Source of the DNA: Roseibium litorale
Lineage (GTDB): Bacteria > Pseudomonadota > Alphaproteobacteria > Rhizobiales > Stappiaceae
Assembly: GCF_014842915.1 (NCBI RefSeq)
Contig: NZ_JACYXI010000021.1
Location: 1-51,129 of the forward strand
Length of the DNA: 51,129 nt
Direction of reading: 5' to 3'
A program made the position numbers and the translations under genes. The notes under the pieces were generated by a model, which was given only the letters and a program-made list of their open reading frames with translations, did no database searches and was not told where the DNA came from. Positions within the stretch are counted from its first letter, which is position 1; each line of letters opens with the position of its first letter. This document shows positions 7,455 through 15,343 of the stretch, piece after piece.

Positions 7455-8115
7455 CAGCTGGTACACCCACGCAGCCAAGATAGTCTGCGCCCGATTTCGG
7501 AAACTTATTCTTGTTCATTGCAAAGAAATGGCAATCAGAGAAACGAGTCTCACTACAATGTGCTTGTGCTATATTTGAACTCTGAAAATCGCATCTAACA
7601 AAAAGGCAGCGGGAAAGATCAACTGCCCTCATTATCACACCATCAAATTTAACATCCTCGAATATTGCACCTTTGAGAGAAACGCCAACTATTTCTACAC
7701 GATTTAACTCACAATTTGTGAACTGCGCCCTAGAGAGGTCCGCAGAATCCCATTTGGACTCTTCGAATATTCGACTCGTAAAATCCTGCCCCGAGAGCTT
7801 GTGATCAGAGGTTAGTTCAATCGAAATTTTACCGTCAACTTCTAGCCGATCTAGATGCTCGTTCACGCCTGACTTTAAATGTCCTGCAGCAAGATTAAGA
7901 TCAACCTGCGCTTGCCTGATGCTCTCTTTGCGCTTTTCATGATCCCCTATTAAGTAGTCTACAAGCACAAATAATACTGCGGTCTTCAAACCCTCTGTAC
8001 CGAGCGACAATAAAGCTTGCTGCAAGCTTATGTTTGGATCCGTATAGATTGAAAACGCAAACGATACGACGCCGACAAAAAACAAGCAGCTAAGGATAAA
8101 AACCTTGCGAGTCAT
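7444..8115 (-). CDS. Two-TM membrane-anchored pentapeptide-repeat protein
   Basis: 223 residues, ATG at 8115, 6 bases after the stop of the split-barrel gene, with GGTGA as ribosome site. Two hydrophobic segments lie at about 6-26 and 42-57, then a charged helix (EKRKESIRQAQVDL). From about 108 to 200 comes a run of A(D/N)LXX-type pentapeptides (DLSRAQF, GAIFEDVKF, DLSRCLF, RCDFQSSNI), which fold into a right-handed quadrilateral beta-helix. The C-terminus has several Cys. Pentapeptide proteins are scaffolds or ligand mimics. In a conflict system a two-TM protein would be the candidate membrane-acting effector; that role is inference from context only. Confidence 0.8.
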   Translation of the reverse strand: MTRKVFILSCLFFVGVVSFAFSIYTDPNISLQQALLSLGTEGLKTAVLFVLVDYLIGDHEKRKESIRQAQVDLNLAAGHLKSGVNEHLDRLEVDGKISIELTSDHKLSGQDFTSRIFEESKWDSADLSRAQFTNCELNRVEIVGVSLKGAIFEDVKFDGVIMRAVDLSRCLFVRCDFQSSNIAQAHCSETRFSDCHFFAMNKNKFPKSGADYLGCVGVPADVR

Positions 8116-8121
8116 TCCAAA

Positions 8122-8577
8122 TCACCAGGTTCGATACTCAATATCAGCGATACCTGCTGCGGAGTCTGTATATTTGAAACTACTAACCTGAAAGCGGTAC
8201 AAAGTGCTCGACGCAGCGCTGGAAATCAATTCAGCGACTGGTGAAAACTTTTCTAGTGACCCCTCGAATGACTTCCCATATTGAACGATATAATCACTCA
8301 TTCGGCTGAAGTCTGTGATTCTACTCACTACACCCTTCAACTGTACGCCAGTTTTTTCTTTGTAGTTGCTTTCATGATCATAAACCGCAACCGCTGCTAG
8401 GCTGTTTTTTTCGAGACCAATGATGTGTTCACTTGTCGCTCTCGACTTGAAAATCAGTCCACCTTCATTGTCGAAAATGTAGAAAATTGTAGCCGCTTGA
8501 GGGGAGCCATCGGCAGCGAGTGTAGCCAAGACTCCCACACAATGACTTTGGAGAAAGTCCGCCACCTCTCTTTTCAT
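8122..8577 (-). CDS. Pyridoxamine 5'-phosphate oxidase-like FMN split-barrel protein
   Basis: 151 residues, first gene of the operon, ATG at 8577 with GGGGGA about 10 bases upstream. The start resembles the PNPOx-like family: a short helix (VADFLQSHCVGVLATL), then DGSPQAATIFYIFDNEGGLIF, followed by a strand and the loop SRATSEHIIGLEKN that lines an FMN phosphate site in this fold. Members bind FMN, F420 or heme and reduce or oxidise small molecules; many are not true PdxH. Residues that define PdxH substrate binding are not apparent, so a role in B6 metabolism is unlikely. A redox function beside a kinase, a dehydrogenase and an oxygenase fits a small-molecule pathway. Confidence 0.75.
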   Translation of the reverse strand: MKREVADFLQSHCVGVLATLAADGSPQAATIFYIFDNEGGLIFKSRATSEHIIGLEKNSLAAVAVYDHESNYKEKTGVQLKGVVSRITDFSRMSDYIVQYGKSFEGSLEKFSPVAELISSAASSTLYRFQVSSFKYTDSAAGIADIEYRTW

Positions 8578-8606
8578 GCCGTAAATTCCCCCATTTCGAT
8601 GCTGTT

Positions 8607-8635
8607 ATTGCAGGCCATAGTTGCAAATATGTCAA
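8607..8635 (-). promoter_or_regulatory. Sigma70-type promoter for the six-gene operon
   Basis: On the minus strand a perfect TTGACA (8630-8635) is followed after 17 bases by TGCAAT (8607-8612, four of six matches to TATAAT). The start point would fall near 8600, giving a leader of about 22 bases before the first ATG. No obvious operator overlaps it. The remaining bases to 8857 are very AT-rich with no gene seen. Confidence 0.55.
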
Positions 8636-8857
8636 CAGTGTTAAATTTGGTTATCGGAAATTTTTCTAAGCGTCTCTCTTCGCAGTGCCCTAGCCCAGAG
8701 CCGATACAAATACTCATTCATATATGAATAAATTTTTATGTAGATACCCCTAATAAGAAAATATTTCAAATTTAATTACTTCCATAAAATAATCTATATT
8801 TATAAAATCGGAAGTTTGGCAAATTACACATTTCGTATCTTGCGATATATTCTATAT

Positions 8858-10156
8858 TTACCGTTCTAAACTAGAATCAAACTGGATTCGAGAACGACGG
8901 CGAGGTCGACTTGTCCTTGAATGAGTGGACTCTTTAGGGGCAACCTGCATTAGGCGCTTTGCATCGTCACGCAGTTCCCTAATCCCCTCGAAATGTTTCA
9001 TGCGTTCCAAACGGGATTTTTCATCCTGCGCTTTCATTACGGTAAGACGTCGGTTTCTTTGGGCGCGTAATTCTTCGCGGCGGTGGTTCGCCATCTTCGC
9101 AGCTTCAGCCTTGTTGAGCTCAAGCGTTCGCTTTCGCTTGCCTGTAAGCCAGTCCCAAAGACCGGGAAGACCTTTTCTCAAACGGGCCTCGCGGATAAGT
9201 ACTTCATGAGCTTGCTGCCTTCTGTGGCGCTCCCGAACGCGTACCATTTGTCGCTCGTGCTTCAATTGCAGCTTCTCTTTGAGCTCCAAAGCACCGGCGC
9301 GGTTTGAAGCAATCTCCTTGAGCTGCTCCACACGCAACGCAGTAAGGCGTTCAACGAGTTGCCGAGCAGCGCGTGTTTGGGCCTCGACCACTGAAGGCTG
9401 CCGATCTGGCGTCCCTAGCTTTTCCTGGATTTCTTTCGAAGTCTTTCCCGTATAAGTGCGTACCGCATAGACTTCGCCTCTAAAGTCAACAGCAACATGG
9501 CCGCGCTTGCCCTTGGCAAGAATATAACCTCGCTCTTCGAGAGCATGGGTAAATGCTGCTGCGGAATCCGAGATCGACCAAGCGTCTCTGAAATCCTCTT
9601 GCAGCCGATGAATATCCTTTTTGGCGCGCTTGCATTGCTGCCACTGTTCCAGCGTGAAATTGCGCGGATCTCTGTCCTTCGAGTTGATCAGACCCGGCGG
9701 CATATTAAGATCATGATGCAAGTGCAATTCGCGCGAGACCTCACGAAGCTTTCTTTTTGTGAAAGGGAGATGAACGGCTTTCATTTGATCTACGTCGATC
9801 CTGCACCACACGGCATGGGCATGAGACCGGACAACACCGTCATCGCCGCGTTTCCAGTGACGGACAATAGCGCGGGGCTGCCTTGTCAGACCAAGCTCTT
9901 TCTCAACGCGATCGGCAGCGTCAACATAGTCCTCATCCTTGATATCGGCACCTGCCGGTGGATTGATGCTCAAAGAGAATAAATGCTGCCGACAGCGTGT
10001 CGCTTTGCTGACGGCATACGATTCGACAAACGCATCTTTAAGATTGTCGGCGATGAAGCCGCGCATCTCCACAAGCTCAACCCGCTCGTTTTCCGGCTTC
10101 ATAAGATGGGCAGCGAGATCACGCCCGCCGCCCCGTTGATTGCCGTGAAGGATCAT
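8858..10156 (-). CDS. Relaxase / mobilisation nuclease
   Basis: 432 residues, ATG at 10156 overlapping the MobC-like stop by 4 bases (ATGA). The N-terminus (MILHGNQRGGGRDLAAHLM) and a histidine cluster RSHAHAVWCRID near residue 115 fit the relaxase metal-binding HxH motif. A tyrosine for strand transfer is expected near the N-terminus (candidate in FVESYAVSK). The C-terminal half is a long, highly charged helical region rich in Arg and Lys, as in plasmid and island mobilisation proteins. It would nick an origin of transfer and pilot DNA through a conjugation machine supplied elsewhere. No coupling protein or type IV secretion genes are in the window, so the island is mobilisable rather than self-transmissible as far as seen. 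Confidence 0.8.
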   Translation of the reverse strand: MILHGNQRGGGRDLAAHLMKPENERVELVEMRGFIADNLKDAFVESYAVSKATRCRQHLFSLSINPPAGADIKDEDYVDAADRVEKELGLTRQPRAIVRHWKRGDDGVVRSHAHAVWCRIDVDQMKAVHLPFTKRKLREVSRELHLHHDLNMPPGLINSKDRDPRNFTLEQWQQCKRAKKDIHRLQEDFRDAWSISDSAAAFTHALEERGYILAKGKRGHVAVDFRGEVYAVRTYTGKTSKEIQEKLGTPDRQPSVVEAQTRAARQLVERLTALRVEQLKEIASNRAGALELKEKLQLKHERQMVRVRERHRRQQAHEVLIREARLRKGLPGLWDWLTGKRKRTLELNKAEAAKMANHRREELRAQRNRRLTVMKAQDEKSRLERMKHFEGIRELRDDAKRLMQVAPKESTHSRTSRPRRRSRIQFDSSLER

Positions 10157-10593
10157 TCGCCTTTGCCTTCACGCGGACCGAGAAAGGCAACAAGGTCACG
10201 GCGCATGGCGATAGCCGCAGCACAGGCTTCTTCGATTGTTTCGACAACTTCATCATCGACAGCCAAATTGCCCTTGGCGGCCAGCTCGTAGATTCTCCGC
10301 AATGAGGAATGAAGTTCCGAACGCCCGAGTTCCCTGAGTGTGCGAGCAACGATCTCAACGTCACTTCTGCGCTTCCCATTCGCTCCCGACGTTTCAGCTT
10401 CATGCCCTCGCAGCACATAGTCTTTGATGTAGGGGCCAAGCGCTTGCCCATTTGCACGTTCCTCCAATTCAGCACGTTCTGAATTCGAAAAACGGATGGA
10501 CACAGGTGACGGGCGTTTCGCCTTAGAGCGACGTATGCCGACGGCAGACGCAAATGCCGGCTGCACGTTATCTACTTGAGGACGATTTTTCAT
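10153..10593 (-). CDS. MobC-like relaxosome accessory protein
   Basis: 146 residues, ATG at 10593. After a basic N-terminus the segment SPVSIRFSNSERAELEERA (about 29-47) followed by LGPYIKDYVLRG matches the ribbon-helix-helix plus helix layout of MobC/NikA-type proteins, which bind beside the nic site and load the relaxase. The C-terminal part is helical. It is joined to the relaxase gene and to the upstream small gene by 4-base ATGA overlaps. MobC is the best fit; a plain DNA-binding regulator is the alternative. Confidence 0.7.
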   Translation of the reverse strand: MKNRPQVDNVQPAFASAVGIRRSKAKRPSPVSIRFSNSERAELEERANGQALGPYIKDYVLRGHEAETSGANGKRRSDVEIVARTLRELGRSELHSSLRRIYELAAKGNLAVDDEVVETIEEACAAAIAMRRDLVAFLGPREGKGE

Positions 10594-10781
10594 AGGCCCG
10601 GCTCCATCGGCGCAGGCTTCTCTTGTTCCTCAATCCAGTATTCGAAATCACTTTGGCGAAGCTGGTGGTTCCAATCGGCAAATGTCTCGAACAATTCCTC
10701 TATCTGATCGCTGGAAAATTGTTCAAACTTTTGATCTTTGGCAGCACCATTTTTATGAAGCTTGATAAGATCCATTTTCAT
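10590..10781 (-). CDS. Small mobilisation-module protein, unknown function
   Basis: About 62 residues from the ATG at 10781, which has GTGGA 6 bases before it. An upstream in-frame ATG at 10808 has no ribosome site, and a TATAAT (10797-10802, minus) lies inside those extra codons. The protein is short and helical with an acidic second half (DQIEELFETFADWNHQL, YWIEEQEKP). I know no family. The 4-base overlap with the MobC-like gene shows it belongs to the mobilisation operon, perhaps as an accessory or regulator. Confidence 0.6.
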   Translation of the reverse strand: MKMDLIKLHKNGAAKDQKFEQFSSDQIEELFETFADWNHQLRQSDFEYWIEEQEKPAPMEPGL

Positions 10782-10850
10782 AGAAAATCCACTATCATTA
10801 TATTTCATTCATGCGACTATAATGTCGGCATTAAGCCCTGATTATTGGCG

Positions 10851-11297
10851 TCAATTGGCGCAGCTTTGCGCGTCATCTAGTGACGACAGCGCCTCCAGAC
10901 AGCTGATGACATCACCATACTTTCCCCTCAGTTCGGACACTTCTCTTTTAAGAACTCTCACTTGCTCTTCCGAATACTCAGCATCCCTCTTGAGATCATT
11001 CGCTATAGAAACGAGCCTATTATACTCCCCCACCAAACCATCGTAATCTTCATTTAGATTGTTGAAGTCAGACTTACAAACAAAGCCGTTGTAGTCACAA
11101 GTGTAGGAGTTGAAACAGACAGAATCATTCGCAACGCACTTCGCGAAGCTCGAACAGACCTTGTCTCCATAATCCAAACATGCACCTTCGCGCCCCCAAG
11201 GACAACTAAAGCTCTGCTGAGACTGCGCGGTCTCAACAGAACCCACACCAACAGATACTAAATAAAATAAGCAGGTAGCCGCCTTCATTATTTTCAT
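10851..11297 (-). CDS. Secreted Cys-rich hypothetical protein with coiled coil
   Basis: 148 residues from an ATG at 11297 with GGGAG nearby; longer in-frame starts are less likely because the signal peptide begins here. A signal peptide (about 1-26) is followed by a segment with eight cysteines in 44 residues (CPWGREGACLDYG, CVANDSVCFNSYTCDYNG), probably disulfide-bonded. A coiled coil comes next (LNEDYDGLVGEYNRL to LKREVSELRGKYG), ending with one more Cys pair. No family recognised. It lies 42 bases upstream of the mobilisation genes on the same strand but may be a separate transcript. It is the last AT-rich gene before the core region. Confidence 0.65.
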   Translation of the reverse strand: MKIMKAATCLFYLVSVGVGSVETAQSQQSFSCPWGREGACLDYGDKVCSSFAKCVANDSVCFNSYTCDYNGFVCKSDFNNLNEDYDGLVGEYNRLVSIANDLKRDAEYSEEQVRVLKREVSELRGKYGDVISCLEALSSLDDAQSCAN

Positions 11298-11586
11298 CAC
11301 CAGCTCCCATGAAGTGATTCTACTTATCGGACCAAAGGCGAAATATTCCAAGTCTAAAATAAAACATAAGCTGCCGATCCTAATCTATCAATCGCCCTTT
11401 CCAAGAGCATACAACCAAGCTCACCCGGCCCTCAGGTTGCATCCCGCAAAGTTAGGAGCGGCAACTCCGAGCCTGTCAAGTAGAGCTTCGACAGAACCGC
11501 CGCGAGTTTGTTCAAGCTTGCCGGAACTCATGAAGCTGCCTATGCATTTGCCAGAATTGTCCCTTCCCCGTTTCCGGAGCCCCCTG
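11298..11586. other. Island-to-core transition without a clear gene
   Basis: Base composition shifts from AT-rich to GC-rich near 11,430. The plus frame of the hydratase is open through this stretch but its low-complexity residues and lack of a ribosome site argue against coding. No tRNA and no direct repeat that I could match to the left side was seen. Confidence 0.4.
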
Positions 11587-12315
11587 ATGCCCTTGTCTGA
11601 CGCTATTTCCCTGCTCGTTGAAGCACGCACCTCTGGCAATGTCCTGGACAGGCTGCCAGAGAGCTGCCGCCCGCAAACCAATGCGGAAGCCTACCGGATC
11701 CAGAAAGAGGTCGCAGACCGTCTCGGGCTCACGGTTGCCGCCTGGAAAACCGCTGCTGCCGGCCCGACCGGTCCCGTGGCAGCACCGATTTTCGCAGGCA
11801 CCGTTCACACCGCTCCCGTTCAGTTAAAAGCCGCCGCTCTGGAAACCGAAATCGCCCTGCGCGTTTCGAAGGATCTGCCGTCCCGCCCGGACGCGCCCTA
11901 CAGCCGAGAAGAGATCCTGGCCCATGTGGATGCCATGGCCATGGCCTTTGAACTGGTCGACTGGCGGCTGACCTCGCCGGACGTGAGCCCCACCGAAAAG
12001 GCCGCTGACTATTTCGCCAATGCCGGGCTCGTCATCGGCACGCCGGTCCCGATTGAAGGCGACATCAGCTCCCCGCTCGCAGACATCATCCTGACCTGCA
12101 ACGGCGTGGCGGAAACCTACGTCCCCAACGAGATCGACCCTGTCGAATCCCTTCGCGCCTATGCCAGCACCGGCGGCGACCAGTTTGGTGGCCTGAAAGC
12201 CGGACAGTGGGTCACGACCGGCTCCATGACTGGCCTCCAACGGGCACCAGCAGCCGGAAAATGGCACGCAAGCTGGAAAGGTCTGACTGCTGTCGACCTG
12301 GAAATCACAGGCTAG
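11587..12315 (+). CDS. FAH-superfamily hydratase (2-keto-4-pentenoate hydratase type)
   Basis: 242 residues from the ATG at 11587, preceded by GGAG; the frame is open further upstream without support. The sequence follows MhpD/hydratase-decarboxylase proteins of aromatic meta-cleavage pathways: RPQTNAEAYRIQKEVADRLG near the start, then ALETEIALRVSKDLP with the acidic metal ligands (E-x-E), HVDAMAMAFELVDWRL, and GLKAGQWVTTGSMTG near the end, all usual positions. The reaction would be addition of water to a 2-oxo-alkenoate, with Mg or Mn. No other aromatic-degradation gene is nearby, so the actual substrate is uncertain. It has its own transcript and is followed by the ABC operon after 268 bases. 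Confidence 0.8.
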   Translation: MPLSDAISLLVEARTSGNVLDRLPESCRPQTNAEAYRIQKEVADRLGLTVAAWKTAAAGPTGPVAAPIFAGTVHTAPVQLKAAALETEIALRVSKDLPSRPDAPYSREEILAHVDAMAMAFELVDWRLTSPDVSPTEKAADYFANAGLVIGTPVPIEGDISSPLADIILTCNGVAETYVPNEIDPVESLRAYASTGGDQFGGLKAGQWVTTGSMTGLQRAPAAGKWHASWKGLTAVDLEITG

Positions 12316-12504
12316 ACAACTCATATCTTAGCCTAATTTCTGCCCCCGCATAAAATCGTCGTGCATTGCAAAATTACGGGTACTTCCCCGCAGAAGACTG
12401 TCATTGCTGCAAGGCAATATCCTGCCTTGCAGCCACATTTTCCGCAGATCCCCCTGCGTCCGCAGCTGTCATCCCATCGTTGTGAAAGCACGGTAAAAGA
12501 GCTC

Positions 12505-12520
12505 TTGCACATATGTGCAA
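12505..12520. promoter_or_regulatory. Perfect 16-bp palindrome, probable LacI-family operator
   Basis: TTGCACATATGTGCAA is its own reverse complement and lies 64 bases before the binding-protein ATG. LacI/GalR operators are symmetric sites of this length, though usually with a central CG, which is AT here. The last gene of the downstream operon encodes a LacI-family regulator, which makes autoregulation of the transporter operon likely. Confidence 0.6.
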
Positions 12521-12583
12521 AGCCTAGTTACCGCCTGTTTCCGGGCCTCCGGCGACAGCGTTTCAATGAGCGGGGATACCTTG

Positions 12584-13954
12584 ATGACCATTCTGTCTGC
12601 GAAGCTCCGGCAATCGACGGCTGCTGCCGTTCTTGCCCTCACTGCCACTGCTGTTTCCGGCGCGGCGCTTGCCAAGGACCTGACCATTTCCGTGTGGTCC
12701 GGCGGCACCAACGAAACCGAATCCTACCGTATCGAGAACATCGCGATCGCGGCTGATCTGCTGGAGCGCGAATATGCGCTGCGCGGCGAAGAGCTGCACA
12801 TCAAGGTCGAAGGCAAATACGACTTCGCAGGCTGGGCCGAATTCAAGCAGGCCGTGACCCTGGCCGCGGAAGCAGGCACCGCGCCGAACATCGTCGTCAG
12901 CTCCCACCTCGACCTGGCGCCGTGGAGCCAAGCGGGCCTGATCGTGCCGATTGAAGATTACGTCGATCTGGACGCCTGGCCGCTCAACGACATTTACGAA
13001 AACCTGATCGACATCACCTCCTACAATGGCCAGGTCGTCGGTCTGCCGCAGGACGCCGAGTCCCGCCCGTTCTTCTTCTGGCGCGATACCTACAAGAAGA
13101 TCGGCTACACCGATGAGCAGCTGGATGAGCTTCCGGCAAAGATCCAGTCCGGCGAATACACGCTGAAGAACGTCTTCGAAGACGCCAAGAAGGCCGTCGA
13201 CATGGAGATCGTCGAAAAAGGCTACGGCTTCTACCCGCGCCCGAGCAACGGCCCGGACTACGCTCAGTTTTACCAGTCCTTCGGCGGTGAACTGATGGAC
13301 AAGGAAACCGGCAAGCTGGTTCTCGACAAGAAAGCCATGACCGAGTTCTACCAGTTCTTCGTTGACTGCGTGAACGCTGGTCTGACCCGCAAGAACCACC
13401 TAGGGACCGACTGGAACCAGTGGTACAGCGAAGTGGCAACCGGCAAGGCAGCCACCTGGCACGGCGGCACCTGGCACTATGCCCGCTATACCGGCAAGGA
13501 AGGCCTGTCCGATTTCTTCGGCAAGATCCAGTTCTCCCTGATCCCGGCGGGCAATGCGGAAGGCCGTGCCAACACGATCACCCAGCCGCTGGCCTATATG
13601 ATCACCAAGCAGACCGACGAAGAAGCGATGGAAATCGCCGCTCAGCTGGTGAAGATCGCTTCCGAACCGCGCCTGAACTCTTACCACGCGATCAAGTCGT
13701 CTCACCTCGGCATTTCCCATCAGCAGTCCAACATCGGGTTCTACGCGAACGACCGCTGGGCAGCTGAAGCGACCGAGCGCCTGCTTCCCTTTGCCAACGC
13801 CCAGCCGAACCACCTGAAGTACGGCCAGTTCTCCGAGCTGATGTACAAGGGCCTGGAAACCGCATGGACCGGCACGAAGTCCCCTGAGGATGCCGTTGCC
13901 GAAGTCGAAGTCGAAATGAAGGCCGCTCTTGGCGACGATCTGATCGTCCGCTAA
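12584..13954 (+). CDS. CUT1-type ABC transporter sugar-binding protein
   Basis: 456 residues from an ATG at 12584 behind GGGGA; upstream ATGs at 12515 and 12566 would bury the signal peptide. Residues 1-30 are a signal peptide ending SGAALA, so the mature protein starts KDLTISVWSGG and is periplasmic. The fold is a type-1 extracellular solute-binding protein (TAPNIVVSSHLDLAPW, GLPQDAESRPFFFW, ATWHGGTWHYARY). The tryptophans and acidic residues suit a carbohydrate ligand. It heads an operon with two permeases, an ATPase, a glycerophosphodiesterase and a LacI regulator, which suggests a polyol- or glycerol-linked sugar, or a glycerophosphodiester. The ligand is inference. Confidence 0.85.
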   Translation: MTILSAKLRQSTAAAVLALTATAVSGAALAKDLTISVWSGGTNETESYRIENIAIAADLLEREYALRGEELHIKVEGKYDFAGWAEFKQAVTLAAEAGTAPNIVVSSHLDLAPWSQAGLIVPIEDYVDLDAWPLNDIYENLIDITSYNGQVVGLPQDAESRPFFFWRDTYKKIGYTDEQLDELPAKIQSGEYTLKNVFEDAKKAVDMEIVEKGYGFYPRPSNGPDYAQFYQSFGGELMDKETGKLVLDKKAMTEFYQFFVDCVNAGLTRKNHLGTDWNQWYSEVATGKAATWHGGTWHYARYTGKEGLSDFFGKIQFSLIPAGNAEGRANTITQPLAYMITKQTDEEAMEIAAQLVKIASEPRLNSYHAIKSSHLGISHQQSNIGFYANDRWAAEATERLLPFANAQPNHLKYGQFSELMYKGLETAWTGTKSPEDAVAEVEVEMKAALGDDLIVR

Positions 13955-13966
13955 CCGCCTTCCCTG

Positions 13967-14004
13967 ATGCCGGGTGGGTTACTCCCTTTTCTCCCACCCG
14001 GCAT
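13967..14004 (+). terminator. 12-bp perfect hairpin between binding-protein and permease genes
   Basis: ATGCCGGGTGGG (13967-13978) and CCCACCCGGCAT (13993-14004) form a perfect stem with a 14-base loop. No T-run follows, so it is more likely an mRNA-stabilising or partial-termination structure than a full terminator. Such hairpins commonly protect the binding-protein message and keep its level above that of the permeases. Confidence 0.6.
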
Positions 14005-14029
14005 TCACCCTCAGCCAGGGAACAATTTC

Positions 14030-15334
14030 ATGCGGCGCTCCCATCTGCTTGGGCTCGGCTTTATGACGCCGGCCATCCTTCTCACGCTCGCGCTCTTCAT
14101 CATCCCGGTTCTTCTGACCGGCGTGTTCTCCTTCACCAACATGAGCACATCCACCGGCATCACCGGCGGCGCCTATGAGATCAACCCGCGCTCCATCCGT
14201 CTGATGAAGGATGCAGGCCTGCGCGAGGGCCTGATCGGAGATCTGGAAGAGAATCTCTACAAGGTTGACGCGGACGGTCTGGCTCTGGTGGAAAAGGACT
14301 TCGGCAAGAAACTCGCGGAAGAGATGAAGGGCGCCTATGACGGCCAGACCTTCAAGGACCGCCGTGAACTCGTCCGCGCCATCAAGGATCTGAAGTCCCG
14401 CCCCCGCTCCAGCCGCGACCTGAACAAGGCGGCCGATCTGTTCCAGAAGTCCATTCTAAATGTGCGCTACGACAGCGAAACCGCCTTCCTGAGCGGGCTG
14501 GGCAACCTGGGCATCACGCTTCAGGACGGGGAACAGGCGGAGGTCACCCGCTTTGCCTATACGGGCTGGATCTGGACGACCGGGAATTTCAGCAACATGG
14601 CGGCCATGCCCTCCACCTACCGGGCGGCCTTCAACACGGTGCTCTACATTGCCTTTACGCTGACGTTCAACATCGCCTTCGGTGTCTTCCTAGCGGTCGC
14701 CACCTTCTACCTGCCTTCCGCCGCGGCCTCCACATTCCGGACCATCTGGTTCCTGCCGCGCATCCTGCCGCACGTACTCTATGTCATCCTGTGGAAGTGG
14801 TTCACATGGGACACCGGTTTCCTGTCGCAGGTGCTGGAGCCCTTCGGCGTCACCCCGCGCAACTGGATGATGGACACGGAGATCAATGCCTGGGTTTGCG
14901 TGGTGCTGATCAACGGCTTTGTCGGCGCCTCGCTCGGCATGATCCTGTTCTCCAGCGCGATTAAGGCGATCCCCTCCTCCATGCTCTATGCGAGCGAGGT
15001 GGATGGTGCTTACCGTCTGCAACAGGTGCGCTACATCATTCTGCCGCAGTTGCGCTGGCCGATCCTGTTCACCTCGATCTACCAGACGCTCTCGCTGCTC
15101 ACGTCCTTTGACTACATCTATCTGGCGACGGACGGCGGGCCCGGCAGTTCGACGACCGTCTGGGCGCTTTATGCCTTCAAGACCGCGCTGAACAATTATG
15201 GCGGCAACCTGCAATACGGCTACGGCGCGGCGCTCGCGCTGGTGCTGGTCGGTATCGGCATTCTCGCATCGGTTCTCTACCTGCGGCTCTTCGACTTCAA
15301 GAGCATGAACGCCGCTCCGCGGATCGAGCAGTAG
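14030..15334 (+). CDS. ABC transporter permease (MalF/UgpA type) with large periplasmic insert
   Basis: 434 residues from the ATG at 14030 with AGGGAA upstream. TM1 (GFMTPAILLTLALFIIPVLL) is followed by about 125 charged, helical residues (about 50-175) before the usual core begins (TYRAAFNTVLYIAFTLTFNI). Later segments carry the EAA loop for ATPase contact (ASEVDGAYRLQQVRYIILPQL). Typical sugar permeases are near 300 residues; the extra length is the first periplasmic loop, in the place of the MalF P2 loop but not obviously related to it. It would form the channel with the next gene. Confidence 0.85.
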   Translation: MRRSHLLGLGFMTPAILLTLALFIIPVLLTGVFSFTNMSTSTGITGGAYEINPRSIRLMKDAGLREGLIGDLEENLYKVDADGLALVEKDFGKKLAEEMKGAYDGQTFKDRRELVRAIKDLKSRPRSSRDLNKAADLFQKSILNVRYDSETAFLSGLGNLGITLQDGEQAEVTRFAYTGWIWTTGNFSNMAAMPSTYRAAFNTVLYIAFTLTFNIAFGVFLAVATFYLPSAAASTFRTIWFLPRILPHVLYVILWKWFTWDTGFLSQVLEPFGVTPRNWMMDTEINAWVCVVLINGFVGASLGMILFSSAIKAIPSSMLYASEVDGAYRLQQVRYIILPQLRWPILFTSIYQTLSLLTSFDYIYLATDGGPGSSTTVWALYAFKTALNNYGGNLQYGYGAALALVLVGIGILASVLYLRLFDFKSMNAAPRIEQ

Positions 15335-15343
15335 GACACTCCC

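Noticed and set aside
9497..9982. 161-codon plus-strand frame inside the relaxase gene
   Set aside because: The relaxase HxH motif and operon overlaps are on the other strand.
11314..11586. N-terminal extension of the hydratase frame
   Set aside because: No ribosome site at the early ATG and the added residues match no part of the family.
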